Below are positions 7,731 to 12,973 of a DNA stretch of 12,973 nt, one piece after another. The position numbers and the translations under genes were made by a program. Origin of the DNA: Chitinophagaceae bacterium (GTDB taxonomy: Bacteria > Bacteroidota > Bacteroidia > Chitinophagales > Chitinophagaceae); contig CANGEZ010000032.1 of NCBI GenBank assembly GCA_947452875.1, positions 1-12,973 on the forward strand. The letters run 5' to 3'. The notes beneath the pieces are model-generated. The model did no database searches. It saw only the letters and a list, made by a program, of their open reading frames with translations, and was not told the origin of the DNA. The first letter of the stretch is position 1, and each line of letters begins with the position of its first letter.

Positions 7731-7807
7731 GTTCAATAGGTTTCAGAGGTTTAACATGTTCAAAATGTTAGTTTTTATTCTGAAGCAACCTTTTGAACCT
7801 ATTGAAC
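7731..7807. repeat. Inverted repeat of the GTTCAATAGG / CCTATTGAAC family
   Basis: Positions 7731-7749 and 7789-7807 are inverted copies with about three mismatches over 19 bases, separated by a 39-base centre. The same vocabulary (TTGAACCTTTTGAAC, AACCTATTGAA) recurs at 10502-10543 and 11454-11538. It lies in the 206-bp convergent gap between the regulator and the hydrolase. Confidence 0.65.
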
Positions 7808-7808
7808 T

Positions 7809-7824
7809 CCTGCCGGCAGGCAGG
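7809..7824. repeat. CCTGCCGGCAGG palindrome with extra CAGG
   Basis: CCTGCCGGCAGG (7809-7820) is a perfect 12-bp palindrome followed by CAGG. GC-rich CCTGC/GCAGG palindromes of this type recur in Bacteroidota spacers. It stands out in an AT-rich region. Confidence 0.5.
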
Positions 7825-7855
7825 TATTAAACCTTTTAAACAAAATCTGTCCTAT

Positions 7856-7890
7856 AACGCAACGTCCCTTGCAGGAGACATTGCTGAGAA
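7856..7890. repeat. AACGCAACGTCCCTT...GACATTGCTGAGAA element, copy 1
   Basis: A 35-base element that recurs at 12197-12230 in the same orientation, differing by one substitution and one indel. It is internally a weak inverted repeat (GCAACGTCCCTT against AGGAGACATTGC). This copy lies 15 bases beyond the stop of the minus-strand hydrolase gene. Confidence 0.75.
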
Positions 7891-7905
7891 GTAACTTCCA
7901 GCCCA

Positions 7906-8982
7906 TCAATACCCAATCGCCTCTTTCATCCTCAACCAAAATTCATTATCAAAACTAGACGGGCCTAATGTTACATTTCCTGCGGCATCTCCTAACCTAA
8001 CCGCTACAATATGTAGAGAAGGAATCACATAAATTTTCTTGTCGTCTTTTCCTAAAGCCATAATCATATCAGCAGGTGCGTCAGGTGCCATAAAGCCGTT
8101 AAATACGAATTGCGAAGTGGGTACCATGAATGAAGATTTTCCATTCAACCACCAGAGATATCCATAAGACTTATTCAATGATTGTGAAGTATTGACCATT
8201 GATTGAAAATAAGATGAATCAGCAAGCAATATGTTGTTATCCCATTTGCCTTTGTTTAAAATCAAAGATCCAAATCTGGCCGCTTCGCGTGTGGTACACC
8301 ACATGGTTTTGTTATACCAGAAAGATCTTGACATGCCGATTTTATCATACAACTCAGTAGCACAAAATTGATCGAATGTTTGTCCACTTGCATTGGCAAT
8401 AACGGTTTGTAGTAGACGATACGGAGCATTGTGATAAGCCCATCTACTACCAGCATCTGCAACATAAGTAAGACAAGCCGGATCTTCACAATCAGGATCT
8501 GCAACTCCATCATCAAGTCCAGTTGTCATCGTAAGATTGTTCTGTAATGTGATTAAATTTTCTTTTGCCAAAGGAAGGCTCGTCCAACCGTTACCGAGAT
8601 ATTGTGAAGTCTTGTCGTTGATATTCAACAAACCAGCTTGTTGGGCTATACCCATTAAAAAAGCCACAACTGATTTACCGGCAGAGGCAATATAATATTT
8701 TGTGTCTTTTGTCCAGTTATTCCAGTATTGTTCTTTTACAATACGGCCATTTTGTAAAACAATTAAACCATAAGTATTTTTTGTTCCGGCATAATCAAAA
8801 GCTGCGTTCAATTTTGTGGTATCCCATTGTAAAGTGGATGCTGATTTGGTTTCCCAAGTATCTCCAGTCAATGGAGGAAAATAATAAGATTCAGGAGTGG
8901 GATTTGGTTCGGGAGTAACGGGTGTTTTTTTACAACTGTTTAATGAAAACAAAAAAACGTATAGTATCAGAATCCTTTGCAT
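7906..8982 (-). CDS. Serine beta-lactamase/esterase-fold lipoprotein
   Basis: A 358-residue predicted lipoprotein of the beta-lactamase class C/penicillin-binding-protein-like family (serine hydrolase). Residues 1-17 form a type II signal peptide with lipobox L-N-S-C17, followed by a proline-rich tether (TPVTPEPNPTP). The catalytic SxxK motif is S100-A-G-K103 and the second motif is Y183-H-N185 (YxN). The usual third motif (KTG or HxG) is not seen; the equivalent segment may be GKDDKKIYVIPS, near residue 311. CEDPAC (165-170) holds two close cysteines that could form a disulfide. The substrate cannot be told from sequence: cell-wall peptides or small esters and amides are both plausible, and true antibiotic resistance is unlikely to be its main job. 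It converges with the Crp/Fnr gene and appears to stand alone. Confidence 0.88.
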   Translation of the reverse strand: MQRILILYVFLFSLNSCKKTPVTPEPNPTPESYYFPPLTGDTWETKSASTLQWDTTKLNAAFDYAGTKNTYGLIVLQNGRIVKEQYWNNWTKDTKYYIASAGKSVVAFLMGIAQQAGLLNINDKTSQYLGNGWTSLPLAKENLITLQNNLTMTTGLDDGVADPDCEDPACLTYVADAGSRWAYHNAPYRLLQTVIANASGQTFDQFCATELYDKIGMSRSFWYNKTMWCTTREAARFGSLILNKGKWDNNILLADSSYFQSMVNTSQSLNKSYGYLWWLNGKSSFMVPTSQFVFNGFMAPDAPADMIMALGKDDKKIYVIPSLHIVAVRLGDAAGNVTLGPSSFDNEFWLRMKEAIGY

Positions 8983-9028
8983 AAGTTTTGATTTTCCCTT
9001 TGACTTGTTGAATAAAATTAGTTTATTT

Positions 9029-9060
9029 TAAAGATATATTGAACATCATGTAAATCCTAA
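9029..9060 (-). promoter_or_regulatory. Possible promoter of the hydrolase gene
   Basis: On the minus strand TATCTTTA (9036-9029) matches TAnnTTTG at all but the last base, with TTAG about 20 bases upstream in the -33 position. The predicted leader to ATG 8982 is about 40 bases. The match is weak in an AT-rich region. Confidence 0.3.
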
Positions 9061-9077
9061 TAAATGTACTCAAAAAG

Positions 9078-9109
9078 CTGTTAATAGCGAGAAATGGCGT
9101 GTATATTTG
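9078..9109 (+). promoter_or_regulatory. Probable promoter of the glutaryl-CoA dehydrogenase gene
   Basis: TATATTTG (9102-9109) is an exact TAnnTTTG -7 box; CTG (9078-9080) lies 21 bases upstream as a weak -33 element. Transcription would start around 9116, at the end of a run of six G (9111-9116). The leader to ATG 9230 would then be about 115 bases and consist mostly of the inverted AT-rich element at 9117-9227. Confidence 0.5.
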
Positions 9110-9116
9110 CGGGGGG

Positions 9117-9227
9117 AAAATTCAAAAGTCAAAATTAAAAATTTAAAAAAAAGACTGCATTTAATATGTGGGTTTTCAATTTTTACTTTTGAATTTTCAA
9201 TTTTTACTTTTAAATTTTTAATTTATA
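9117..9227. repeat. AT-rich inverted element (TTCAAAAGTCAAAATT / CAATTTTTACTTTT), copy 1
   Basis: An A-rich left arm (9118-9148) and a T-rich right arm (9175-9227) are imperfect reverse complements around a short less-biased centre. A similar arm-centre-arm arrangement follows the DUF1801 gene at 12109-12196. A TTG at 9107 would extend the downstream frame through this element and add 41 low-complexity residues (FSIFTFEFSIFTF), which I reject as coding. Confidence 0.65.
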
Positions 9228-9229
9228 CC

Positions 9230-10420
9230 ATGGCAACCAAAACCGACAATTTCGTATCTCCGGATTATTTCAACGTAGATGAATTGCTGACTGAAGAACA
9301 TAAGTTGATTCGTGAAGCTGTTCGCAATTATGTAAAGAAAGACATCTCTCCTATCATCGAAGATTATGCACAACGTGCTGAATTTCCTCAGCAGATTGTA
9401 AAGCAATTGGGTGATTTGGGTTGTTTCGGACCAACAGTTCCTGAACAATATGGTGGCGGTGGTTTGGATTATATTTCTTATGGATTGATGATGCAAGAAT
9501 TAGAACGCGGAGATAGTGGTGTTCGTTCAACTGCTTCTGTGCAAGGTAGTTTGGTGATGTTCCCGATTTATCAATATGGTAGCGAAGCACAACGAAATAA
9601 ATATTTACCAAAATTGGCAAGCGGCGAATGGCTGGGATGTTTTGGATTAACTGAACCTAACCATGGTTCAGATCCTGCAGGTATGTTGACAAACTTTAAA
9701 GACGCTGGTGATGGTGATCATGTGATTTTAAATGGTGCTAAAATGTGGATCAGCAATGCGCCTTTCTCTCAAGTGGCTGTTGTATGGGCAAAAAATGATG
9801 CAGGAGAAATTCAAGGTATCATTGTTGAAAGAGGTATGGAAGGATTTACAACGCCAACTACTCATGGCAAATGGAGTTTGCGTGCGAGCGCCACCGGTGA
9901 ATTGGTTTTTGATAATGTAAAAGTTCCTAAAGAAAATATTTTACCTAATGTTAAAGGATTGAAAGGTCCTTTAAGCTGTTTGACTAAAGCAAGATATGGT
10001 ATTGCCTGGGGTGCTATCGGCGCTGCCATGGATTGTTATCATACCGCACTTGAATACAGCAAAGAAAGAGTTCAATTCGGAAAGCCAATCGGTGGTTTCC
10101 AATTGCAACAAAAGAAATTGGCTGAAATGGTTACAGAAATCACCAAAGCACAATTATTAAACTGGCGCTTGGGTGTGTTGATGAATGAAGGAAAAGTAAC
10201 GCCCGCTCAAGTAAGTATGGCCAAAAGAAATGCCTGCGAAATTGCTACCAACATATGCAGAGATGCCCGTCAAATGCTCGGTGGCATGGGCATTACAGGA
10301 GAATATCCTGTTATGCGTCACATGATGAATTTGGAAAGTGTGATTACTTACGAAGGAACGCATGATATTCACTTGTTAATAACAGGAATGGATGTGACTG
10401 GATTTAATGCCTTTAAATAA
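9230..10420 (+). CDS. gcdH: Glutaryl-CoA dehydrogenase (acyl-CoA dehydrogenase family)
   Basis: A 396-residue cytosolic FAD enzyme that oxidises and decarboxylates glutaryl-CoA to crotonyl-CoA and CO2 in lysine and tryptophan breakdown, passing electrons to electron-transfer flavoprotein. The acyl-CoA dehydrogenase fold is complete: N-terminal helices to about 130, the flavin-contact block CFGLTEPNHGSDP (137-149), the beta domain, and the C-terminal helices with RVQFGKPIGGFQLQQKKLA (280-298). Glutaryl-specific marks are R99 in GVRSTASVQGSLVM, which matches the arginine binding the substrate's far carboxylate in the human enzyme, and Y374-E375 in TYEGTHDIH, with E375 the catalytic base. ATG 9230 is chosen over the longer TTG 9107 start because family homology begins there and the upstream stretch is repeat-derived. 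The gene lies 129 bases before a 3-hydroxybutyryl-CoA dehydrogenase acting two steps later. A relative with another dicarboxylic or short-chain substrate is the main alternative. Confidence 0.88.
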   Translation: MATKTDNFVSPDYFNVDELLTEEHKLIREAVRNYVKKDISPIIEDYAQRAEFPQQIVKQLGDLGCFGPTVPEQYGGGGLDYISYGLMMQELERGDSGVRSTASVQGSLVMFPIYQYGSEAQRNKYLPKLASGEWLGCFGLTEPNHGSDPAGMLTNFKDAGDGDHVILNGAKMWISNAPFSQVAVVWAKNDAGEIQGIIVERGMEGFTTPTTHGKWSLRASATGELVFDNVKVPKENILPNVKGLKGPLSCLTKARYGIAWGAIGAAMDCYHTALEYSKERVQFGKPIGGFQLQQKKLAEMVTEITKAQLLNWRLGVLMNEGKVTPAQVSMAKRNACEIATNICRDARQMLGGMGITGEYPVMRHMMNLESVITYEGTHDIHLLITGMDVTGFNAFK

Positions 10421-10501
10421 AATGGCTACGCGTGTTTGGCGTTTGGTCGCTGCGCTCGTTTGGTGTTTGTTGTTTTTCGTAGACAAAAGCTTCTTCGGTT
10501 T

Positions 10502-10543
10502 GAAACCTATTGAACCTTTTGAACATCTTGAACCTTTTAAACA
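10502..10543. repeat. TTGAACCTTTTGAAC-type spacer repeat
   Basis: It ends six bases before the start codon of the 3-hydroxybutyryl-CoA dehydrogenase gene. A 21-base segment at 10522-10542 is identical to 11510-11530, after that gene. The rest of the gap (10421-10500) is TTTGG-rich and holds CGCTGCGCTCG; I see no promoter box there, so co-transcription with the upstream gene is likely. Confidence 0.65.
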
Positions 10544-10549
10544 AATGAA

Positions 10550-11443
10550 ATGGACATAAAAAACGTCAGCGTCATCGGCGCAGGAACTATGGGTAACGGT
10601 ATTGCACACGTGTTTGCGCAAACCGGGTTTAAGGTAACATTGGTTGATGTAAATGCAACCCAATTAGAAAAAGCCATTGGTACTATTTCAAAAAACCTCG
10701 ACAGACAAGTTTCGAAAGGTGTTTTAACTGAAGAACAAAAAGCAACTACGCTAAATAATATCACCACCAACACTTCAATTGCTGATGGTGTTGCCAATGC
10801 CAATTTAGTGGTTGAGGCAGCTACAGAAAATGTAAATTTAAAACTAGAAATTTTCAAACAGTTAGATGCTGCTGCTCCTACGGGTTGCATTTTAGCTTCT
10901 AATACTTCTTCCATTTCCATTACCAAAATTGCTGCCGTAACCAAACGCCCTGAGTTGGTTATAGGTATGCACTTCATGAATCCTGTTCCTGTAATGAAGT
11001 TGGTGGAAATTATCAATGGTTATGCGACTTCAAAAGAAGTGAATGTTATTATCACTGAATTGAGCAAGCAATTAGGGAAAGTGCCTTGTACAGTGAACGA
11101 TTATCCGGGTTTTATTGCCAATCGTATTTTGATGCCGATGATCAATGAAGCGATTTATAGTTTGTTTGAAGGAGTTGCCGGTGTTGAAGAAATTGACACT
11201 GTGATGAAACTCGGTATGGCGCATCCCATGGGACCTTTACAATTAGCCGACTTCATTGGATTGGATGTTTGCTTGAGCATATTAAAAGTATTGCATGATG
11301 GTTTTGGTAACCCTAAATACGCTCCTTGTCCTTTACTAACGAATATGGTTATGGCTGGAAAACTCGGCGCCAAATCTGGAGAAGGATTTTATGTATATAC
11401 GGCGGGGAGTAAGGAGTTGGTGGTGAGTGGTAGTTTTAAGTAA
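10550..11443 (+). CDS. hbd: 3-hydroxybutyryl-CoA dehydrogenase (3-hydroxyacyl-CoA dehydrogenase family)
   Basis: A 297-residue NAD(P)-dependent cytosolic enzyme interconverting (S)-3-hydroxybutyryl-CoA and acetoacetyl-CoA. The N-terminal Rossmann fold opens with VSVIGAGTMGNGIAH (GxGxxG at 10-15) and D33 closes the second strand, favouring NAD. Active-site residues expected for the family are present: S120 in SNTSS, H141 in GMHFMNPVPVMKLVE, and N191 in FIANR, with E153. The C-terminal all-helical domain (about 188-285) has AHPMGPLQLADFIGLD. At about 290 residues it is the stand-alone monofunctional type (Hbd/PaaH-like), not the large FadB fusion. It follows the glutaryl-CoA dehydrogenase gene and would use that product after hydration by a crotonase encoded elsewhere. 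A role in butyrate or polyhydroxybutyrate-type metabolism is possible too. No Shine-Dalgarno sequence is present; a repeat directly precedes the start. Confidence 0.92.
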   Translation: MDIKNVSVIGAGTMGNGIAHVFAQTGFKVTLVDVNATQLEKAIGTISKNLDRQVSKGVLTEEQKATTLNNITTNTSIADGVANANLVVEAATENVNLKLEIFKQLDAAAPTGCILASNTSSISITKIAAVTKRPELVIGMHFMNPVPVMKLVEIINGYATSKEVNVIITELSKQLGKVPCTVNDYPGFIANRILMPMINEAIYSLFEGVAGVEEIDTVMKLGMAHPMGPLQLADFIGLDVCLSILKVLHDGFGNPKYAPCPLLTNMVMAGKLGAKSGEGFYVYTAGSKELVVSGSFK

Positions 11444-11453
11444 AAGCCAAGGT

Positions 11454-11538
11454 TCAATGTTCAAAAGGTTCAATAGGTTAAAAAGGTTGCAAGCATAACC
11501 AACCTATTAAACATCTTGAACCTTTTAAACCTTTTGAA
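11454..11538. repeat. Inverted repeat of the TTCAAAAGGTTCAATAGG family
   Basis: The left side (GTTCAAAAGGTTCAATAGGTT) and right side (AACCTATT, then TTGAACCTTTTAAAC) are imperfect reverse complements around about 10 bases, so the spacer could form a long AU-rich hairpin after the dehydrogenase stop. It is the same family as 7731-7807 and 10502-10543. Confidence 0.65.
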
Positions 11539-11553
11539 CAAAATTAAGCGCTC

Positions 11554-12108
11554 GTGAATCCAATCGACAACTACATCCATTCTGCTCCTGAATTCAGTCA
11601 AGAAATTTTATTGCATTTCCGTCAATTAGTTCATCGCACCATTCCCGATATTGAAGAAAAAATCAAATGGGGATTCCCTCATTTTATTTACAAAAAAGAA
11701 GTGATTTGCAGTATGGCTGCCTTTTCAAAACATTGTGCGTTTAGTTTTCCTAAAGCCGCTTTGATGAAAGATAAAATGCTTTTAGAAAAAGCAAAGACAG
11801 AAGAATCCATGGGACATTTTGGAAAAATAAAGACATTGCAAGACCTTCCTTCTGATTCAAAAATAAAAGCCTATATCAAAGATTCCGTTTCATTAATCGG
11901 AAAAAAATCCCAAGAGAAAATAATCTCAGTTGCCATTCCAAAAATCCTCAAAAATTTACTTGAAGAAAACAAAAAAGCAGAAGCTTGTTTTTTAAAAATG
12001 TCGCCTTCTCACCAGAAAGAATACATCAATTATATCACCGAAGCTAAAAAAGAAGAAACACAAATGAGAAGGGCGGAAAAAGTGATGGAAATGCTTTTGA
12101 GGAAATAA
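11554..12108 (+). CDS. YdeI-like DUF1801/OmdA-domain protein
   Basis: A 184-residue cytosolic protein of two parts. Residues about 5-112 match the DUF1801 pattern (YIHSAPEFSQEILLHFRQLVH, PDIEEKIKWGFPHF, MAAFSKHCAFSF). Residues 125-182 match the OmdA/YdeI C-terminal pattern (IPKILKNLLEENKKAEACF, SPSHQKEYINYITEAKKEET, RRAEKVMEML). Homologues are widespread and usually labelled YdeI/OmpD-associated or bacteriocin-protection-like; the biochemical role is not known. The start is GTG 11554: an in-frame stop lies three codons upstream at 11545-11547, and the next ATG (residue 54) would remove half the first domain. It follows the dehydrogenase gene by 110 bases, filled by an inverted repeat, so it may or may not share its transcript. 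Nothing ties it to CoA metabolism. Confidence 0.85.
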   Translation: MNPIDNYIHSAPEFSQEILLHFRQLVHRTIPDIEEKIKWGFPHFIYKKEVICSMAAFSKHCAFSFPKAALMKDKMLLEKAKTEESMGHFGKIKTLQDLPSDSKIKAYIKDSVSLIGKKSQEKIISVAIPKILKNLLEENKKAEACFLKMSPSHQKEYINYITEAKKEETQMRRAEKVMEMLLRK

Positions 12109-12196
12109 ATTTTAAATTCAAAAGTAAAAAGTAAAAAACGAGAATTTCATTTCTCTGCATTTTTCTAAATTTTGACTTTTCAATTTTTAATTAATA
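12109..12196. repeat. AT-rich inverted element, copy 2
   Basis: It begins on the base after the TAA stop of the DUF1801 gene. The A-rich arm (TTTTAAATTCAAAAGTAAAA) and T-rich arm (TTTTGACTTTTCAATTTTTA) flank a small GAGAA...TTCTC centre. It matches the arm design of 9117-9227 and could act as a long AU-rich hairpin at the transcript end. Confidence 0.6.
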
Positions 12197-12230
12197 AACG
12201 CAACGTCCCTTAAGGAGACATTGCTGAGAA
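12197..12230. repeat. AACGCAACGTCCCTT...GACATTGCTGAGAA element, copy 2
   Basis: Near-identical to 7856-7890 (one substitution, one indel), in the same orientation, and butted against the AT-rich element before it and the CCGCAGAGA element after it. Confidence 0.75.
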
Positions 12231-12272
12231 TTTTAAACCGCAGAGAAAAGGAGTTAAGGAGGTCACGCTGAG
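12231..12272. repeat. ACCGCAGAGAA...ACGCTGAGA spacer repeat
   Basis: A diverged relative of the pair at 5-60 and 144-199, sharing ACCGC(A/G)GAGAA and ACGC(T/A)GAGA with a similar spacer. The remaining bases to 12381 are T/A-rich (12286-12324 resembles 238-272) with a short CCCCGAGTTGTCTGGGCAGG patch. I see no gene or RNA in 12109-12406. Confidence 0.55.
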
Positions 12273-12381
12273 ATGAGATGATCATACTTTCTTATTTCTT
12301 ATTTTGACTTGCTTATTAATTATTAAAAAATGATAATTTCATTTCACAAATTTACTTTTACCCCGAGTTGTCTGGGCAGGC

Positions 12382-12418
12382 TATTTTACATTGGATATTT
12401 TACATTTTACATTCTTTT
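12382..12418. repeat. TTTTACATT-type AT-rich repeat overlapping a gene end
   Basis: Related to 97-139. Its right part covers the last codons and stop of the minus-strand MmcQ/YjbR-like gene (stop at 12407-12409), so that protein's C-terminal residues may be repeat-derived. Confidence 0.5.
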
Positions 12419-12739
12419 GCCTCTCACCAACCCATACGAATCCTCAATCATTTCCTTAATCCGACTCCAAGACAATCTTCCATCGATCACAATTGTATTC
12501 CAATGTTTCTTATTCATGTGATAACCCGGAAGAATGGTATCTGGATATTCTTCTCTTAATGACACTGCCAATTCAGGATTGCATTTTACATTAATTTTCA
12601 ATTGGTCAATTTCATCCAGTGGCAATAGCAAAAACATCTTGTTGTTGGTCTTGAATACAATGGTATCTTCTCCAAAAGGAAAGGTTTCAATACTGTCTTT
12701 AAGCGATAGTGCAAAGTCTCTTATTTCTTCTACGTTCAT
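12407..12739 (-). CDS. MmcQ/YjbR-like protein
   Basis: A 110-residue small cytosolic protein of the MmcQ/YjbR family (DUF419). Family signatures are clear: ETFPFGEDTIVFK (18-30), NKMFLLLPL (33-41), LKINVKCNPELAVSLREEY (47-65), ILPGYHMNKKHWNTIVIDG (69-87) and a closing helix with SWSRIKEMIEDSYGLV (90-105). The fold resembles a double-wing DNA-binding protein, but no defined cellular role is established for most members. Length is normal for the family. Start ATG 12739 lies about 9 bases after the T tract of a strong terminator on the same strand, so there is little room for its own promoter between them. Confidence 0.9.
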   Translation of the reverse strand: MNVEEIRDFALSLKDSIETFPFGEDTIVFKTNNKMFLLLPLDEIDQLKINVKCNPELAVSLREEYPDTILPGYHMNKKHWNTIVIDGRLSWSRIKEMIEDSYGLVRGKRM

Positions 12740-12747
12740 ATTGTAAT

Positions 12748-12778
12748 ATAAAAAAAGCCCTTCAAAAATGAAGGGCTT
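12748..12778 (-). terminator. Intrinsic terminator after the right-edge T9SS cargo gene
   Basis: On the minus strand a perfect 9-bp stem AAGCCCTTC / GAAGGGCTT (12778-12770 and 12763-12755) closes a six-base loop and is followed by a run of T. It lies 20 bases after the stop codon of the edge gene. It is the best terminator in the window and fills most of the 59-base gap to the MmcQ/YjbR-like start. Confidence 0.88.
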
Positions 12779-12798
12779 GATTTTGATTATTTGAATGA

Positions 12799-12973
12799 TT
12801 ATCTGATAATCGTGATATCTGTCTTCTTGGTGAATTTCTTACCTGAGATCAATTTGAATTCAATCACACCATAGTAAGTACCATCAGGACAAGGCTTACC
12901 ATTGTAAGTTCCATCCCAATTGTTTCTGTAATCTCTACTTTCAAATACTTTACTTCCGTATCTGTTGAATACA
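12799..12973 (-). CDS. Partial C-terminus of a T9SS cargo with gliding-type (type B) sorting domain
   Basis: The last 57 codons and TAA of a gene that continues past the right edge. The reading begins VFNRYGSKVFESRDY, then WDGTYNGKPCPDGTYYGVIEF, and ends TDITIIR. This is the conserved end of the gliding-motility-associated (CHU_C, type B) T9SS C-terminal domain, whose hallmarks are (V/I)FNRWG, NxWDG, PDGTYYYV and a closing ITIIR. The parent protein is presumably large, secreted and exposed at the cell surface; its function is outside the window. The tryptophan normal in FNRWG is tyrosine here. Confidence 0.9.
   Translation of the reverse strand, partial: VFNRYGSKVFESRDYRNNWDGTYNGKPCPDGTYYGVIEFKLISGKKFTKKTDITIIR

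Noticed and set aside
9107..9229. TTG-initiated N-terminal extension of the glutaryl-CoA dehydrogenase
   Set aside because: The extra 41 residues come from an AT-rich inverted repeat, the TTG is part of the predicted -7 box, and family homology begins at ATG 9230.
10545..10559. Tiny frame ATG AAA TGG ACA TAA overlapping the hbd start
   Set aside because: It could be an upstream peptide, but four codons overlapping the start in an AT-rich spacer are easily expected by chance.
10537..11016. A 159-codon minus-strand frame opposite hbd
   Set aside because: It is antisense to a well-supported dehydrogenase and shows no domain features.
12330..12559. Overlapping 63-codon plus-strand frames
   Set aside because: They are antisense to the MmcQ/YjbR-like gene and its flanking repeat, with no recognisable protein features.

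Overview
The window looks like a chromosomal segment of a low-GC member of the Bacteroidota. A lineage near Chitinophagaceae or another gliding, environmental group is plausible, but this is an inference. The evidence is two proteins with different type IX secretion (T9SS) C-terminal sorting domains, a short Crp/Fnr-family regulator of the Bacteroidota type, promoter-like TAnnTTTG boxes, no Shine-Dalgarno sequences before the genes, and intergenic spacers full of short degenerate repeats. I see no phage, transposase, CRISPR, rRNA or tRNA.

Layout. Positions 1-363 are a gene-free patchwork of decayed repeats. Positions 364-6930 (minus) hold one giant secreted protein of about 2188 residues: signal peptide, Ig-like and LamG domains, two arrays of a 75-residue repeat (5 and 4 copies), a pair of 49-residue repeats, PKD/Ig-like repeats and a type A T9SS tail. 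Divergent from it is a Crp/Fnr-family regulator (7109-7699, plus). The 178-bp gap between them holds a perfect 30-bp palindrome with the TTGA-N6-TCAA spacing of FNR-type operators, plus overlapping divergent -7 boxes. A lipoprotein of the serine beta-lactamase/esterase family lies convergent to the regulator (7906-8982, minus).

Positions 9230-11443 (plus) encode a probable glutaryl-CoA dehydrogenase and a 3-hydroxybutyryl-CoA dehydrogenase. With an enoyl-CoA hydratase, which is not in the window, these would take glutaryl-CoA (from lysine or tryptophan breakdown) through crotonyl-CoA and 3-hydroxybutyryl-CoA to acetoacetyl-CoA. A YdeI-like DUF1801/OmdA protein follows (11554-12108, plus). On the minus strand at the right are a MmcQ/YjbR-like protein (12407-12739) and, beyond a strong intrinsic terminator, the last 57 codons of a second T9SS cargo with a gliding-type (type B) C-terminal domain, cut by the window edge.

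No clearly new multi-gene system is visible. The parts most worth a second look are the nested repeat architecture of the giant protein, the palindrome between it and the regulator, and the intergenic repeat families. One GC-rich hairpin element sits directly against the stop codons of both divergent genes, and a long AT-rich inverted element forms most of the predicted leader of the glutaryl-CoA dehydrogenase gene.
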